DNA of 64,000 nt from Rhododendron vialii. Lineage: Eukaryota; Streptophyta; Magnoliopsida; Ericales; Ericaceae. The notes under the pieces were generated by a model. The model had not been told where the DNA came from, did not search any database, and was given only the letters and a program-made list of their open reading frames with translations. Both the position numbers and the translations under genes were made by a program. The stretch spans positions 833,501-897,500 of the forward strand of contig NC_080557.1 of NCBI RefSeq assembly GCF_030253575.1. Direction: 5' to 3'. Shown here piece after piece: positions 1 to 14,453 of this stretch (the first letter of the stretch is position 1; each line of letters begins with the position of its first letter).

Positions 1-1844
1 ACACGAACTTGGGAATTACAATGAAACAGAATAAGCGAGTAACATAAGAAAAGCAGATTTATATACTGAGAGAGAGAGAGAATGGTGGTGGGCTCGTGGG
101 ATTGTGAACTGGTTGTTGGGAGTGAGGTTGAGGATATAGTCTGAGGAAAGTGAGGGGGGTTAGCACAAGGGTACTCGTACCTTTCAATAAAAGACACAAC
201 TACCCCACTTTTGCCCCTCATTAATTTGTCAACAGGATTTGCACGGTTCCTATGGCTTAGCTATTAGCTAATGGCTTATTGACATTTTTGCTCCCGAAAC
301 TATTTATATGCATAAGTCTGTGTTTGAAATTATGCCAAAATAACACCGAACCGATCCAATAATATTAATATTTGTTGAACTGTTGATACACTAGCAACCT
401 AAGAACAACTTTGACCTCAACTAAAATATCCAGCCATTTAGGGTCTTCGTGGAAAATTGGGAGAGAAGGTGCGTGGGGGACTGGACTTCATGGAAAATTG
501 ATTATGCACAATTGCGCGCAAGAACCTAGTGGGGCATAATCCACCGGGAAGGACCGGCACAATATGAGGAGATACTCACAATGCAATTTTGCATGAATTG
601 TACCGGGTCACGATGGATCATCCGCCGAGAATAAACATTGAGTCGTGCAACTCATTAGCAGTGGTTGGGTTGTGCGGTTGCTTTCCAGGCTAGTATTGGT
701 CCGACGACTCAGCAGCTATTGGCTCCACGTGGGCATCAGGTGACAATGCTCAGCCACGTAAGGTTCGACTATAATGCTCAGACCCATTCCGCTAAGATTT
801 TTATTTTTTAACTACTTATTTTTTGTTTTACGGGACATATTATTCTCTCAATATACATCACCTTTAAATAAAAAAAGCACTTACTCCTATTTGAAAAATA
901 AGTACTTATTTTCATTAGAGGAATGGGGACGTTTACTGAAGCCCAAAACATAAAAGGCTGTTCTAATTAATTTGAGACCTAAAATAAGCCCGAAAGGCTG
1001 GATGGTACAATCCAATCTCTGCTTTCGGCCCACACAAAATTGGCCTCAGTTGCCTCATAATGGACAGGTGTCTATGGGCCGGACCCAATTACATTTCATT
1101 ATACTTGTGAGTGTTAGTTACAGATTACCTCCTTAAACTATCACATTTTTGTACTTTAACCCCTCCAACTGAAAAAATCTACACCTTGCTCTCTTGATCT
1201 ATCAAGGAGTTCTGACAATTTAATACTATTATTTTGTGGAACAGCTTAGAGATAGTCCGAATTTATCCCGAGTCCTGACAATTTCGTCAATCACCATGAA
1301 AAGATATCCTCTGTTTAATCATTCAAGGATTTCTGTAAAATGAAAAATTAGATGGTAGGACAAGTGTTATTTCTTAAGGGAAATTCATTTTAGCACTCCT
1401 TTTTTTCTTTAATACTAAGGAACTCCCTATTTAATCCTTATCCATGTGGAACGGCAAATTTTTCATTTAAACATTTGTTCTACAAACATAAAAATGTTAA
1501 TCTTGTAATCTACACAAATAAAAAGGAGTGAAAAATTCATTTCACTTTAAACTACACAAATATTGCAGAAAAAAAGGAAAGAAAAATGATTTCTACACTT
1601 GGTTTATATGCATTAACAGTTTTATTAATGTTTATAATTGCGAATTTACAACAATACACTGTCTTGAATTAAGCATAAAATGGAAATACTTGTGTTGGAA
1701 TTTTACTATATACCTACCTAGGGGGTATACCAACAGAAAAGTAGTAGAAAAATCATTCTGCATAAGAAAATGCATTATATGGGCTAGTACAACATACATT
1801 AGTAAAGGAACACAACCTTCACACCGAACTTGGGGGGCATATAT
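1..1844. other. Intergenic, no gene seen
   Basis: AT-rich spacer with stop codons in all frames and no protein similarity I recognise. It contains a short GA run near 68-84 and an imperfect foldback around 790-920, where A/T-rich stretches resembling 'aagtacttattt' face each other; the latter looks like a decayed MITE. The open frames at 1528-1944 and 1632-2018 are low-complexity and partly overlap a foldback element, so I do not call them genes. Confidence 0.6.
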
Positions 1845-2035
1845 GCTGCATGTTGTGGACAATTCGAGCCTTTGGATCGTGGATCCGACAACTCGGATCT
1901 CATCTCGGCAATGGACGTCTGAGAACCCTTTATTGCCAAGATGAGATCCTAAGCTATTGGATGCACGATCCGACGGCCGAGATTGTGCACAAAACCCATG
2001 CTGTGCACAAGTGCACAACAGGCCTCCGGATCACA
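1845..2035. repeat. Foldback MITE-like element, family shared with 53959-54157
   Basis: Two arms face each other around 1915-1935. The left arm holds 'cggatctcatctcggcaatg' and the right arm its imperfect complement, followed by Asp/Arg-poor GC-rich ends that read 'tgtgcac' and 'gtgcacaa'. The same core sequence and the same arm order recur near 53959-54157, so this is a dispersed non-autonomous family and not a chance hairpin. No transposase is encoded. Ends are approximate. Confidence 0.6.
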
Positions 2036-2058
2036 CCACTCCAACATAAAGTGTGTGA

Positions 2059-2061
2059 GTC

Positions 2062-2114
<53 letters not shown>

Positions 2115-2447
2115 CATGCGGACAAAGGTGATGGTGACCAAAAACCAGGCTTCATCGGTGAGGACGAGAATTATTTAATGCATAAGCCGTGAACGTTTCT
2201 GAATCCGTACGGAGCGGACAAATTCACCTCAATTCATCACTTTACACCTGCCCAAACAAAACTAAAGCATTTCTTCAAGTCTCTGTCTCAGAGAGAGAGA
2301 GAGAGAGAGAGAGTGTGTGTGTGTGTGTGTGTTTTATTGATGGAGGGGTCCTGGGGAGGCATGTTAGTGTCTATGATTTGTGGTGTTACGAGAGGACATT
2401 GAGGCCAATCCAAATGCCGGGAAGATTCTATTTCTGCAGCTCTCTTC

Positions 2448-2506
<59 letters not shown>

Positions 2507-2507
2507 T
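2059..2507. repeat. Three compound dinucleotide microsatellites
   Basis: Array 1 is (TG)n(GA)n at 2062-2113, array 2 is (GA)n(GT)n at 2291-2332, and array 3 is (CT)n(CA)n at 2451-2507. Array 3 is the reverse complement type of array 1. All lie just upstream of the secreted-peptide gene, and array 3 ends about 90 bp before its start codon, so it falls in the promoter or 5' UTR. Confidence 0.9.
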
Positions 2508-2516
2508 TGAAGACTG

Positions 2517-2524
2517 ATATATAT
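2517..2524 (+). promoter_or_regulatory. Putative TATA box of the peptide gene
   Basis: The run 'atatatat' followed by 'acagc' lies about 75 bp upstream of the ATG at 2597, which would give a short leader. The only support is position and base composition; neighbouring microsatellites make the region noisy. Confidence 0.35.
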
Positions 2525-2596
2525 ACAGCAAATTACCTATTCTCTCCCAAGACGGGAAAAGACAGGAAAGCTCTCCTATTCTATGCAATAAGAAAG

Positions 2597-3010
2597 ATGA
2601 AATCCTCGCGTGTCCTATTCCTCTGCCTCCTTGCAATTGCTTTGCTTTGTGTTTCCGAATGCGTCGGGTCTTCTTTCAAGCAAGGAAGGCGGCTCGCAAG
2701 AGAACCAAAGGTGTTGGTTGGAGAACACAATGAACTCCACAAAATCCAGGTAGACAATGAAATCCTCCCTCCAAATCTTTCTGGATTTTTTTTTCCCTCA
2801 AGGTCATTTGCTTACCTATAAACACTTGCCTGAAATAAATTAATTGCCTGACAAGTGCAGGTTAGAAACATGAGAATTAAGCAAGGTAGACCAACCACGG
2901 TTGACGTTTCTAGACGTGAAGAGGGTTTAGAGGAGGAGCTGGTCTACCACATTGATTACCATGGAGTGATGACTCATCCGACTCCAACACCGAAGCATCC
3001 CACACCATAG
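2597..3010 (+). CDS. Small secreted peptide precursor with C-terminal DY motif (sulfotyrosine-peptide type)
   Basis: Two exons, 2597-2749 and 2861-3010, joined across a 111-bp GT..AG intron with a plausible branch site (ttgcctgac). The product is 100 aa. Residues 1-25 form a signal peptide with a Leu/Ala-rich core, followed by a basic, charged middle section. The last 18 residues are DYHGVMTHPTPTPKHPTP, coded at 2954-3007 and running directly to the stop codon. An Asp-Tyr pair followed by a Pro/His-rich tail is the hallmark of plant tyrosine-sulfated hormones (PSY, RGF/GLV, CIF), where Asp directs sulfation by TPST and the prolines may be hydroxylated. The tail is not a clear match to any one of these. 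I infer a precursor processed in the secretory route; closest in look is PSY (DY...PKH.P). The start was chosen because it opens the signal peptide. Upstream in-frame codons run through microsatellites. Confidence 0.7.
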
Positions 3011-3276
3011 AAACACTATTAGCAAAGGGATATATAGATAAGATCGACTCCTGGTTTAATTTCCGCACTTTTTTTTGCTCGTCAACTTGAGTTCGTCTAC
3101 TTTTTTCACTTTATCCTACTAGAGCAACAGTAGTCGTGATAATGTAAACAGTTCTACTTGTGTTAGTGGGGAACATAGGTCATGCTAAATGTACCCAAGT
3201 GGTCAAAACTCAAAAGTACCTGAAAATACATATAGAATGAAGTAGAGGTTAATGGCCACCGGTGCACCAATATTTG

Positions 3277-6200
3277 TCAATTGCAATGCAACGAAAGCAT
3301 CCCACTCGTATATTGTTTCCGGACCTTTCTGTACTTCCCAAGCAATATCTTGTAGCACTTTTCCACATCCTCAAAAGCTGCTTCATTGCAGAACTTGCAC
3401 TTGACTTCCATGAATGCAGCTTCTGCCTCATCTTTATGGTCATGGCAAAATAGAATAAGGTGTTGAAGTTGTTCAATTGAAGGAATACTCCATTCTTGTA
3501 CCTCAATTACTTGTTCATCATTGCCAAGATGCTGCAGCCATCTTATCTGCTGTAATGGATCTTCGTTTTCCTGGAGAGACATCGTCACATTCCGAAGTGC
3601 ATCTGAGAAACTTGATTTAGCATCAATGCTTTTAATCAAATGGCTGAAAATTGATCTCTGATTCAGATCAAGCCAGCCTTCGCTATCTGACAATAATGAA
3701 ATTGCACCAACCAAGCAAGCTTTACGAAAGGTAGGATCAGAATCACCAATTAGCTTGATTGCAACACGCATTAGGATCACAGAAATAGCATTCAGACTCC
3801 CACACAATGAATCACATGACATAGAACTAGATTGCTTCTGATTCTGATTCCAATTATGAAGTGCAACATGAGCGAATCCCTCCCACCTGTGTATCAAATA
3901 AAGGGTCAGGATAAGCATATGTTAATCAACTCACATCACTCGAGTGTATTTTCTTCTAGTTAAACAGAAATTCTGTGACAGACCATCTGTTTCTCTATTG
4001 CACACTGATTGCCACAACGGCAATTCCATAGCATGGCCTTACAGTTACAGGCTTACAGCCAACAAAGTGGTTCCAAACATTCAATTTCAATCTGGACCAA
4101 CTTTGAAATTAACATCAGAACAAATGTATAGGATAACCTTCTAACCATGACCTGATCAACAAAAAAAAACTGAACTTTCTAACCATGACCAGATGCTATG
4201 CAGCCACTTCATTTTGCCAGATGGTTTTCACAAATGAGAATGCAAAACATATGCTATTTGATTCACTCCAATAAATGCGTATGTTTGCATTTCCATGTGA
4301 CCCAGTTAACAGTAATTCTATTTAATCAAGTAATTCACTAGTTTGATCAATCTCTGCGTTGCAAAATGATTACATTTAGTACCTTAAAATACATTTTACA
4401 GACATCACTGGCGAGATTTTCCCGGGACATAGGGTCCATAACTCTATGTTCTTATCTGATTATGTCCAAATCATATAATGTTGGCACAAATATGGGCCCA
4501 TCCACATGTGCCCTGCTCAGTGTCAGTTAGTAGAACAAAAACTTTTCAGTCAATCAGCATGTTCTGGTCTACACATGCCCTAATAATATTCCAATAGAGC
4601 AGGGATATGGATTACTCCCTCCGTCCCAAAAAGATTGTCTGCTCAATGAAAAGATAACTTAAAAGAAATGCATTTTTTCAAAAAAATCAAACCTTTTTCC
4701 ATAAATTAAAAGAACTCATTGATATCTAGTAACTTGCGAAGAGAAGTTTGATTTTGTTGACAAAATACATTATGTGTAAGTTCCCGTTTGGCAGACCACA
4801 ATCTTTTTGGAACATTGGTATTATTCTTTTATGTCCATGTTTGGTTGACAGTTCCGTTTTCCACAATGCTATGCATTAGATTTGTAATCAATGGATCGTG
4901 CCACATTCTAAAAAGACTTGCTCACGGATAAGATGATGGTTATAAAATTATAGTAAATGCTTCCAAGTTCCAACCCTTTATGGCCCAACTGTGCCTGTTA
5001 GCCAAATTCTCAAAGTTAGCATGCATATATACATGTATGCAACACAGTAAGCACCAGTTGGGGCATTTGGGATCTCAGAAATATCCCCAGATAACAATGT
5101 AATGCAACTACATTTTAGTAATCCATCAATTCATCCTAAGCAAAAGGAGAGAAAAAGAAAAGCATGGGTTCTTACTCAAATGGAGGTTCCACCTCAATAG
5201 CAAGTGTCAGATGTAAGGACAACTCAGCAGTCTCATTAGGTCGGTCATTATCCACAACAGTACACGCCTCATGAGGAAAACCTCTAGGAATATACAAAAC
5301 ATCCCCTTCTCTAAGAAAAATTTGTTCGGATCCATCCAGGGCCAACGTAGCAGCCTCATGTGTGTTTTCAACAGTTTCATACAACCGGGGTAACTGGAGA
5401 GTTTTTGGATGAAAAACAGTCCATTTCTTAACTCCAACAAGTTGGCATACAAACACGCAGTGATCATCCCTGTGACAAGCCAGACCCTGAGAATTAGGCG
5501 GCGTCAGGTACATATTAACTCCTGCAGATGGTTGACCAAACAGGTATGCCAAACCATCTACTAAATCAGCAATACTCCCCAAGCGGAACTCCATGCCACG
5601 AAGCGCAATTGTATAACCTTCTTCATATGCTTCTTTGCATCTCAAAATATCATCCATAATGAGAAACTGCAAGTCCTGAAAAAAGTGCACCTCTCTTTTT
5701 AAATTCTGTGTTTTCAAGACTCTTATGTCCTGTTTGTATATCATAGGGCAACCCAATTGATTTTTCATCTCCTTGAGGAAATGAAGAATGTCTAACTCAT
5801 CTGAAGTGATAGGTGGACAAGAAACAAGATTCTTAAGGATCGTAGAAAGGAAAGAAGGAAATGCCTCGTAGAAATCTAGAGACTGTCTAAAAGAACCAAA
5901 GATATCAGTGCCCTCATTTAAACCTGATGAGAACTTTCCTATAAGCATAGGTGACACCTCCCAGTTGTTCTCCATGAAATTTTCAAAACCAGACCCATCC
6001 CTGCTGAATATGCATCTCTTAACAACATCCATATGGCGAGGTGTGGTAAGCTCATCCACAATAATGGAGAGTCTAAAAATGCTCTCTGCCAGATTATTTG
6101 TACTAAAATTGCTGACACAGGAATGTGACTCTTGACTGCGTTTCAAGATGGTGTTGGTGCAAAGTAACATTTGTGAACGAACTTTAGTCCAGAATTTTTT

Positions 6201-6881
6201 CAAGTACACCAATAAACTTTCTGAGAGCTTCTTTGGGATCTTCTCCAGGTTTTCTGTTGAGCAGGCGTTGATGAGCATAATGGAAGCATCAAGAAGAGAG
6301 ACTGGAAGCTCATCTTCCTCAAACCTTATTCTAAGTCGGGCCTCACTTCCTCTTTCCTCATTAGAAAGACAAACCAATGCCTGTGAATTTCTAGAGACCT
6401 GAAGGAAGTGAAAACTAGTAGATGTTAAGTCAGAATTGTCCAAGTGTACAGGTGAGACTAATATTAAAGCAGTGGTCACTAAATGCGCATAGAGATTGTG
6501 GCAGACAAAGTTGATCATTAAAATTACATAGAAGGTTATACCGGCAATTGCGTCACCAAAATTAGGATAGAAGCTTATAGTGGTCAAGATCGAGGAAAGA
6601 ATACACCTAATTGAAATTTTCTAATTCGAAGTCGTGATATAACAAGTTCTATTACTCTGCAGCAAAGTCGGACGTAAAGGAAAGAAGAAGGAACAATAAC
6701 ATAACAAAACAAAAACAAAAAGGCAAGGGAGAACGGGAGAACCGTTTTTGCAAAATCTACCCTTGAAATTTAGAACACAACTGTGATCAAACTTGCCCAA
6801 AGTAACATTGCCTAGGTAATGGCAACAGCTGCATCCGGAATGACATCTCAGTTGTACAAAATCAACAGGTGAATGGATTCC

Positions 6882-6933
<52 letters not shown>

Positions 6934-8922
6934 CAGAAGAGCAAAATTTTATCAACTGAATTCCCGGTAGATCAATAACTCCATTTATTAGTTATTACCT
7001 CATAAACAGAGCTGTCCACGTACCATTCTCTAACCAACTCCCAACTGGCTGATTACAACCACAAACAGAACTAACAATCTTAAATAGACTCTTAAGTCTC
7101 TAACTAACCTGACTGCCGAGGGGAATTATCAAGCTTAACTAGCCATCATCCCCTGTAACAGGTGCAGTGCTTAATGACATCTATCCGGAAAATTCGTACA
7201 ATGGCAACAGCTGATGGGAAAAAATTTACTTGCAGCTTAACCTCCTTGTACACAAAACCAAAAGAACCTGCAACTATCATTTTAGTTTGCATTACTAGAT
7301 TTTCTACCCAACCATTGACTGTCTTCAAACCTTATTTTATAGTTCTTGTTCTCTTTGGTCATCGACCTCTACAACAAAGTGATCAATTAATTCTGATAAA
7401 CTGGATTTTCATGGCATTACTCGCAGCATCGCCTGGTCGATGATTAATTAATTCTCATAAACTGGATTTTCATGGCATTACTCGCAGCATGGCCTGGTCG
7501 ATCACATAGGCGAGAATAAGAAAAAATTCTACAGAATTGTACTATTTTTGTCAATAGAAGGATGGGAAGGGGTCCCCCATGGGCATGACCAACAGGGTTC
7601 CCGTTCCCATCCACCATGAAATGTCAAGTTGTGGCTAGCTGTCCCAATTAGGTTTGTCATCACAGGGCGCTCTAGCTAGTTAACCATTGCCCGGGGGAGA
7701 GCAGCTCGACCATGGCCCCACCACGGAGCGAGTAGGAGCAAGGGCCCTCCACACAGCATCTAGTTCGAAAGCCCCATTACCCGCATTGAGTCCTTCACAC
7801 CAACAGTTCAAGAAGAGAAACTTCAAGTGTCATTTTCGTGCAGGACAGCATTGCAGTCAAACATTATCAATTACTAAAATACCAATGTAAATTATAAAGC
7901 ACAAGTGGCTGTGAATTCGAGTCCTTAAGATCAAGATTCAAGAAAATGAACCTAAAGTGTTTTTTATGTGCAGCATTCGTATTGCAATCAAACAATCAAA
8001 AAGTACAACAAAATCGCACCAACAAAAGAAGAGCAAACCAAGGGGTAATAACTAGTAATAAGAGGAAGAGGAAGATACTCACATAAGACACTCAAGGAAA
8101 GAAGATTCAACGAGGCGTTGTCGCCCGAACGACGTCGTGGCCATATCCAAAACAGCATTGCAAGCAGCGATCGACGAACTCCTCCTTCCATTTGAACTCG
8201 ACAACGCAAAGATCAGACCTTTCACGATTTCATCATCACCAGCTATTTGCTCATTCATTTCTAGCGAAAACAACGCGGCCACCCCCACAAACTCCGCACA
8301 CTTGCACACAACCTCAGCATACCTACCATGACAGCAAATGCCAACATTAGCTCTCGTTTCAGCAATGTTAGAAGCTAGTCATGCGGAAAAGGGGCCTGGT
8401 GCCTAAGCAGGGAATAGGCGCCCGCCCAACCAGTCGGCTGCCTAATCTAGGTGTTGGGACCACCACCTAGCGCCTAGGTGGGGACTAATAGGCCTAGGCT
8501 GCCAACTTTTAGAACACTGCATTTCAGTGAAAAATTAATCAATAAATTCATAAAATCAAGTGCAGAAAAGGGAAAAGAAAACCTTACTTGGAAGTGAGGA
8601 GGAGTGGAAGCAAAGAGAGGATGGGAAGGGGTAGGGTTAAATTGGGAAAAAGAGGAGGAGAATTATGGGTTTTGGAGAGAAGAGAGAGGCGGAGCTGGGT
8701 TAGGAGTTGGAGTTGGAGTTGATGATGATGATAAGAGTTTGGTCTGCGGGAATCATTTTTCTTCCTCTGCTTCTTGTTAGGGTTGGCGAAAGTCGTAGAA
8801 GAAGAAGATGTTGCGTGAAGGGATGCGAGCATCAGGGCGAAGATGGTCTCCGATTTCATACTCTTCTTGCTCCTTTTCCTTTTGTGTTTCGGTCTAATGG
8901 TTCTCCGCTCCTGCTGCTCCAT
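3277..8922 (-). CDS. JmjC/cupin ribosomal oxygenase-like protein (NO66/MINA53 family)
   Basis: Four exons on the minus strand: 8922-8588, 8322-8083, 6390-5176 and 3886-3277, 2400 nt in all, giving 799 aa. All introns are GT..AG and phases agree. The N-terminus is basic (Lys/Arg-rich), as expected for a nuclear or nucleolar protein. The JmjC fold lies around residues 480-580, with the conserved 'NMYLTPPNSQG' stretch, the iron-binding H498-R-D500 (codons at 5472-5474 and 5466-5468) and the distal H565 in 'PRGFPHEA'. These are the Fe(II)/2-oxoglutarate ligands of the family, which hydroxylates histidines of ribosomal proteins or demethylates histones. A helical C-terminal region follows. Introns 2 (1.7 kb) and 3 (1.3 kb) are loaded with repeats. 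Exon 1 and its start (first Met before the basic stretch) are the least certain; an upstream in-frame Met at 9009 is possible. The substrate of the plant member is not shown by sequence. Confidence 0.85.
4139..4190 (+). mobile_element. Ultra-short poly(A) retro-insertion with 14-bp target duplication
   Basis: The 14-bp direct repeat 'ttctaaccatgacc' occurs at 4139-4152 and 4177-4190. Between them lies a 24-bp insert starting 'tgatcaac' and running into an A9 tract. It sits in intron 3 of the JmjC gene. See the family described in the findings. Confidence 0.65.
4615..4811. mobile_element. Stowaway-like MITE, right end truncated
   Basis: The left end reads 'ctccctccgtcccaaaaaga', the standard plant Stowaway/Tc1-mariner terminal sequence. 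The facing copy 'gcagaccacaatctttttgg' ends near 4811, but the outer 'gggacggaggg' part is missing. It lies in intron 3 of the JmjC gene and encodes nothing. Confidence 0.65.
6884..6931. repeat. (CA)n(GA)n microsatellite in JmjC gene intron 2
   Basis: A CA tract followed by about 19 GA units, of the same compound type as those near 2.1-2.5 kb. Confidence 0.9.
7380..7503. repeat. 63-bp tandem duplication
   Basis: Two nearly identical units starting near 7386 and 7449 ('attaattctgataaactgg' / 'attaattctcataaactgg') lie head to tail within intron 2 of the JmjC gene. Confidence 0.8.
8391..8515. repeat. GC-rich dispersed repeat fragment
   Basis: This stretch contrasts sharply in base composition with the AT-rich intron around it. 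It is built from repeated 'gcctaggc' and 'gcgcctaggtgg' words and ends in 'tttagaacactg', as seen in short transposon relics. It lies in the intergenic gap between exons 1 and 2 (intron 1) of the JmjC gene. Family unknown. Confidence 0.4.
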
Positions 8923-10330
8923 TTGTTGTGGTTTCCTCTCGAGAGGAATTCTGGGAAAAAACTGAATTTTAGGCCTGCTCTTTTTTCCCAAAAACAAGGA
9001 ATTCAACACGAACTCGCGCTTAAAACACGCGGGGTTTCACCAAACTCAGCTGCCAGGATTTCAATTTTGACCTTGTTCATTTGGGAGACTCAAATACTCG
9101 TAGCACGGTCTTCAATAAATTTTTTCTATCTCTCTCTATTCATTACTATCAAAAACCTCCCTCGAAGCAAACAAGGCTATATGACTTCGCAAGTTGAACA
9201 CATGAAATACGTTAGAACGACATACCTTTAGTTTCATTAAAACTTCGCACGTTAAACATGCAAAGTGAGTTGAAACCACGTCGCATCAATCAAAGCTCCG
9301 GCATGTAACCAGTAAGTGGCCAATACTATAAACATGGAGTCTCACGGGCAAGAATCCTTCCACTGACACTACATATTGACGACCGCACTTTCCTCGGTTC
9401 CGCATGTTTCGCTGTAACAAACAGAGCCTAAGATCGTAACATATCATCACGCTATGCAGCAAATGTCCACGACAGCACATTTCATCAAACTGGCCTGATG
9501 GTGGTCCTTTCCCTTTGGCGATTTTGCTAAAATACCGGTATAAATCAAAGTAGTCCATTTTTAAGTATCTAAATCCAAGAATATAGGTCGCCCCTTCTAT
9601 AGCTCGAGCCAGCAAAAAGCTCGCCCCTAAAGCAACATTTTGGTTCAAACTAAACACTTATTAATGCTACAGCAAGAGCTTGAGGGTTTAACATTTTGAG
9701 TCTTCTTTTTTCCAACTACGAGCACGACCAATGGGGATGGATATGGGGTTGTATAGCCATTTTCCATCCCCATTATAGAACTCTCCGCAATATTCTTTGG
9801 GTTAAATTACTCATGATGATAGTTTGAAAGAGAAAATTGTAATGGTTGTATAGTATTGTATCTAGAAAAAAGATATGCTTATTTATAGATTGATTGAGAG
9901 AATGGTGATTGAGGACGGTAGTTGAGACAATGGTAGTTGAGAATGATGGTTGAGAAAAATTAGGTGGAGGAATTAATCATTCATCCCGATAAGAGGAATT
10001 AAAAAAATATGAAATGTGAACCGATGTTAAAAAAAGTTCATATAAGATGACATTTTACACAAGAAAGACTTTTTTATTTTTCTTTAGTGAACTTTTTTTT
10101 TGTGGTCATAATACTTTACTTTTTAGACTCCTCCCGTCAAGATGGATAGTTAATCCAAAAACTCTGACACGAATTTAACAAGAATTCAGAAAAGATAAAC
10201 AAAACAGAAAACAGAAAAGAAGTTTTGGAATGAGAATAGAGCCTAAGTCATACCATACTTAATTTCCCTACTATGCTCGTCTTGTGCTGCGAATGGACCA
10301 CAGAGACCAGTATATCACGGTCAGATGTTA
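8923..10330. other. Intergenic between JmjC and glutaredoxin genes
   Basis: No supported gene. It holds the JmjC gene's promoter (8923 onward) and a minus-strand open frame at 9286-9657 that has no recognised domain and atypical codon use. A GC-richer stretch at 9010-9300, with words like 'acttcgcacgttaaac', looks like an old repeat. Confidence 0.5.
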
Positions 10331-10826
10331 GGAGAAACTTTTGTATATCCAGATATACAAGGGTTCTTTTTTTTTTTTTTTTGATCAGATATACAAGGGT
10401 TCTTACTATCCCTTTCCGGTTTGTTTTCAATTTTTAGTTCACTTCCCGAGCATACCTTGATAATCGGCTTCGTTCATTTTATAGAGTTCGACGAGAACAT
10501 TAATCTTGCAAAAAATTATGATTATCGGACTTTAGTAGATACATGATCGGCATATGTGAAAAATGAAAAAAAACAAAAATTGGATCCAAAAACACACTAG
10601 ATCAGAACCCAATTTTTGTTTTATGGCATTTTTCACATTTGCCGATCATATATCTACTAAAGTCCGATAATCATAATTTTTGACATGATTAATGTTCTCG
10701 TCAAGCCCTACAAAATGAACGAAGCCGATTATCAAGTTGTGCTCGGGAAGTGACCTAAAAATTGAAAACGAACCTAAAAGGGATACCAAGAGCCCTTGTA
10801 TACCTGGAATATAAAAAAGTTTCTCC
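10331..10826. mobile_element. Long foldback element, Mutator-like type (MITE)
   Basis: A 496-bp element whose two halves are inverted copies of each other, about 225 bp per arm, with a short centre near 10570-10600. The ends are 'ggagaaactttt' and its complement 'aaaaagtttctcc'. The direct repeat 'agatgtta' (8 bp, extendable to 9-10) flanks it at 10323-10330 and 10827-10834. Long terminal inverted repeats plus an 8-10-bp target duplication fit a non-autonomous Mutator-like element. The left arm carries a later 19-bp poly-T insertion (10351-10403). Confidence 0.75.
10351..10403 (-). mobile_element. Ultra-short poly(A) retro-insertion inside the foldback element
   Basis: The direct repeat 'agatatacaagggttct' (17 bp) is at 10351-10367 and 10387-10403. 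The insert between is T15 plus GATC, that is GATC-A15 on the minus strand. The right arm of the foldback lacks it, so it came later. Confidence 0.75.
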
Positions 10827-10834
10827 AGATGTTA

Positions 10835-11367
10835 GATCTCGACTAACTAACAACAAATTTTTCAGGACCGGTTAGGTATGGCTGACATGGTGCCCACGCA
10901 GCATTGAAAAATTCCTCCTAACTTACTGAATAGAATCACACAAATGAAAACCTCTCAACTTCCAAACTACAACACAAATGATCCTAGGAAGCTCATGGTC
11001 ATGGCTACCTGTTGCTTCAGTTTTTCTTTTCAATCACAATAAGCTCACAGCCTTGTCCAATGAATGAATTATATCTACGATCCATAGGCAAATAGCTTAT
11101 GGACCTATAAGAAAGCATGTTGATAGTCATCTTTTATTCCTTAAAACATTTCAATTCTCTTGCAATGCAAGTCTACAAGTAATTTGAGTTTTGGTCTGAA
11201 AATTACGATGAGACGGTTTCTTAAAAGGATACATGAAGTACGGTTGTTCGTAAATACCGGTTGAAAGCTACAATGATAACTCATCACAGAATACTAGTAT
11301 ACAGTCTTTTACATCACTACCCTACAAAAAGTACGAGAACAAAGGAAACAGACACTTGATTTTTGGC
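10835..11367. other. 3' flank of the glutaredoxin gene
   Basis: No coding sequence. This stretch probably holds the glutaredoxin 3' UTR (minus strand, directly below 11368) and unremarkable spacer. Confidence 0.5.
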
Positions 11368-14051
<2,684 letters not shown>

Positions 14052-14430
14052 TTTCCACACAGCTTCTGCTGCTGCTGTATATGACTTCCAACCCACGAAG
14101 GCACTGGTATTTGTTTGGGGTTTTTATTGCTGAAGGCCTCAAGAAAAACTTTTCTCAAACTTGGGGTTAGTTGCTGATTTTTGAAACTTTGGGAACTCAA
14201 TTGGAAATTTTTGTATACACACATTCTCAGCCTGAGGGTCGTTGCCGATTTTTCTTTTTCATTTGTTTTTTTAATAATCTCCATGAAATGCTATGTCAAT
14301 TGTCAATCCTTGGACCACATCAAATTATGAGCTAATATCTACTTTTATTTTTATTTTTTTTGCAAGAATCCATTTTATGAATTTTCCATCGTTTTAGGTC
14401 TCAAAACTCGTGCACATAATTTCCAATATT
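14052..14430. other. Glutaredoxin promoter region
   Basis: About 380 bp between the glutaredoxin start codon and the (AT)n tract that borders the viral-type element. No clear TATA box was singled out. The element therefore sits immediately upstream of this gene. Confidence 0.45.
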
Positions 14431-14453
14431 ATATATATATATATATATATATA
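14431..14453. repeat. (AT)n tract, left border of the retro-element block
   Basis: A pure AT dinucleotide run. A second, longer one lies at 20377-20424, so the block between is bracketed by the same simple repeat. Confidence 0.9.

Noticed and set aside
1528-2131. Overlapping plus- and minus-strand frames
   Set aside because: They cross a foldback element and microsatellites; the translated Arg-Glu repeats are just the GA tract.
9286-9657. 123-codon minus-strand frame (MFSLNQNVALG..)
   Set aside because: No recognisable domain, no splice partners, and it lies in a repeat-like GC-richer stretch; length alone is not evidence.
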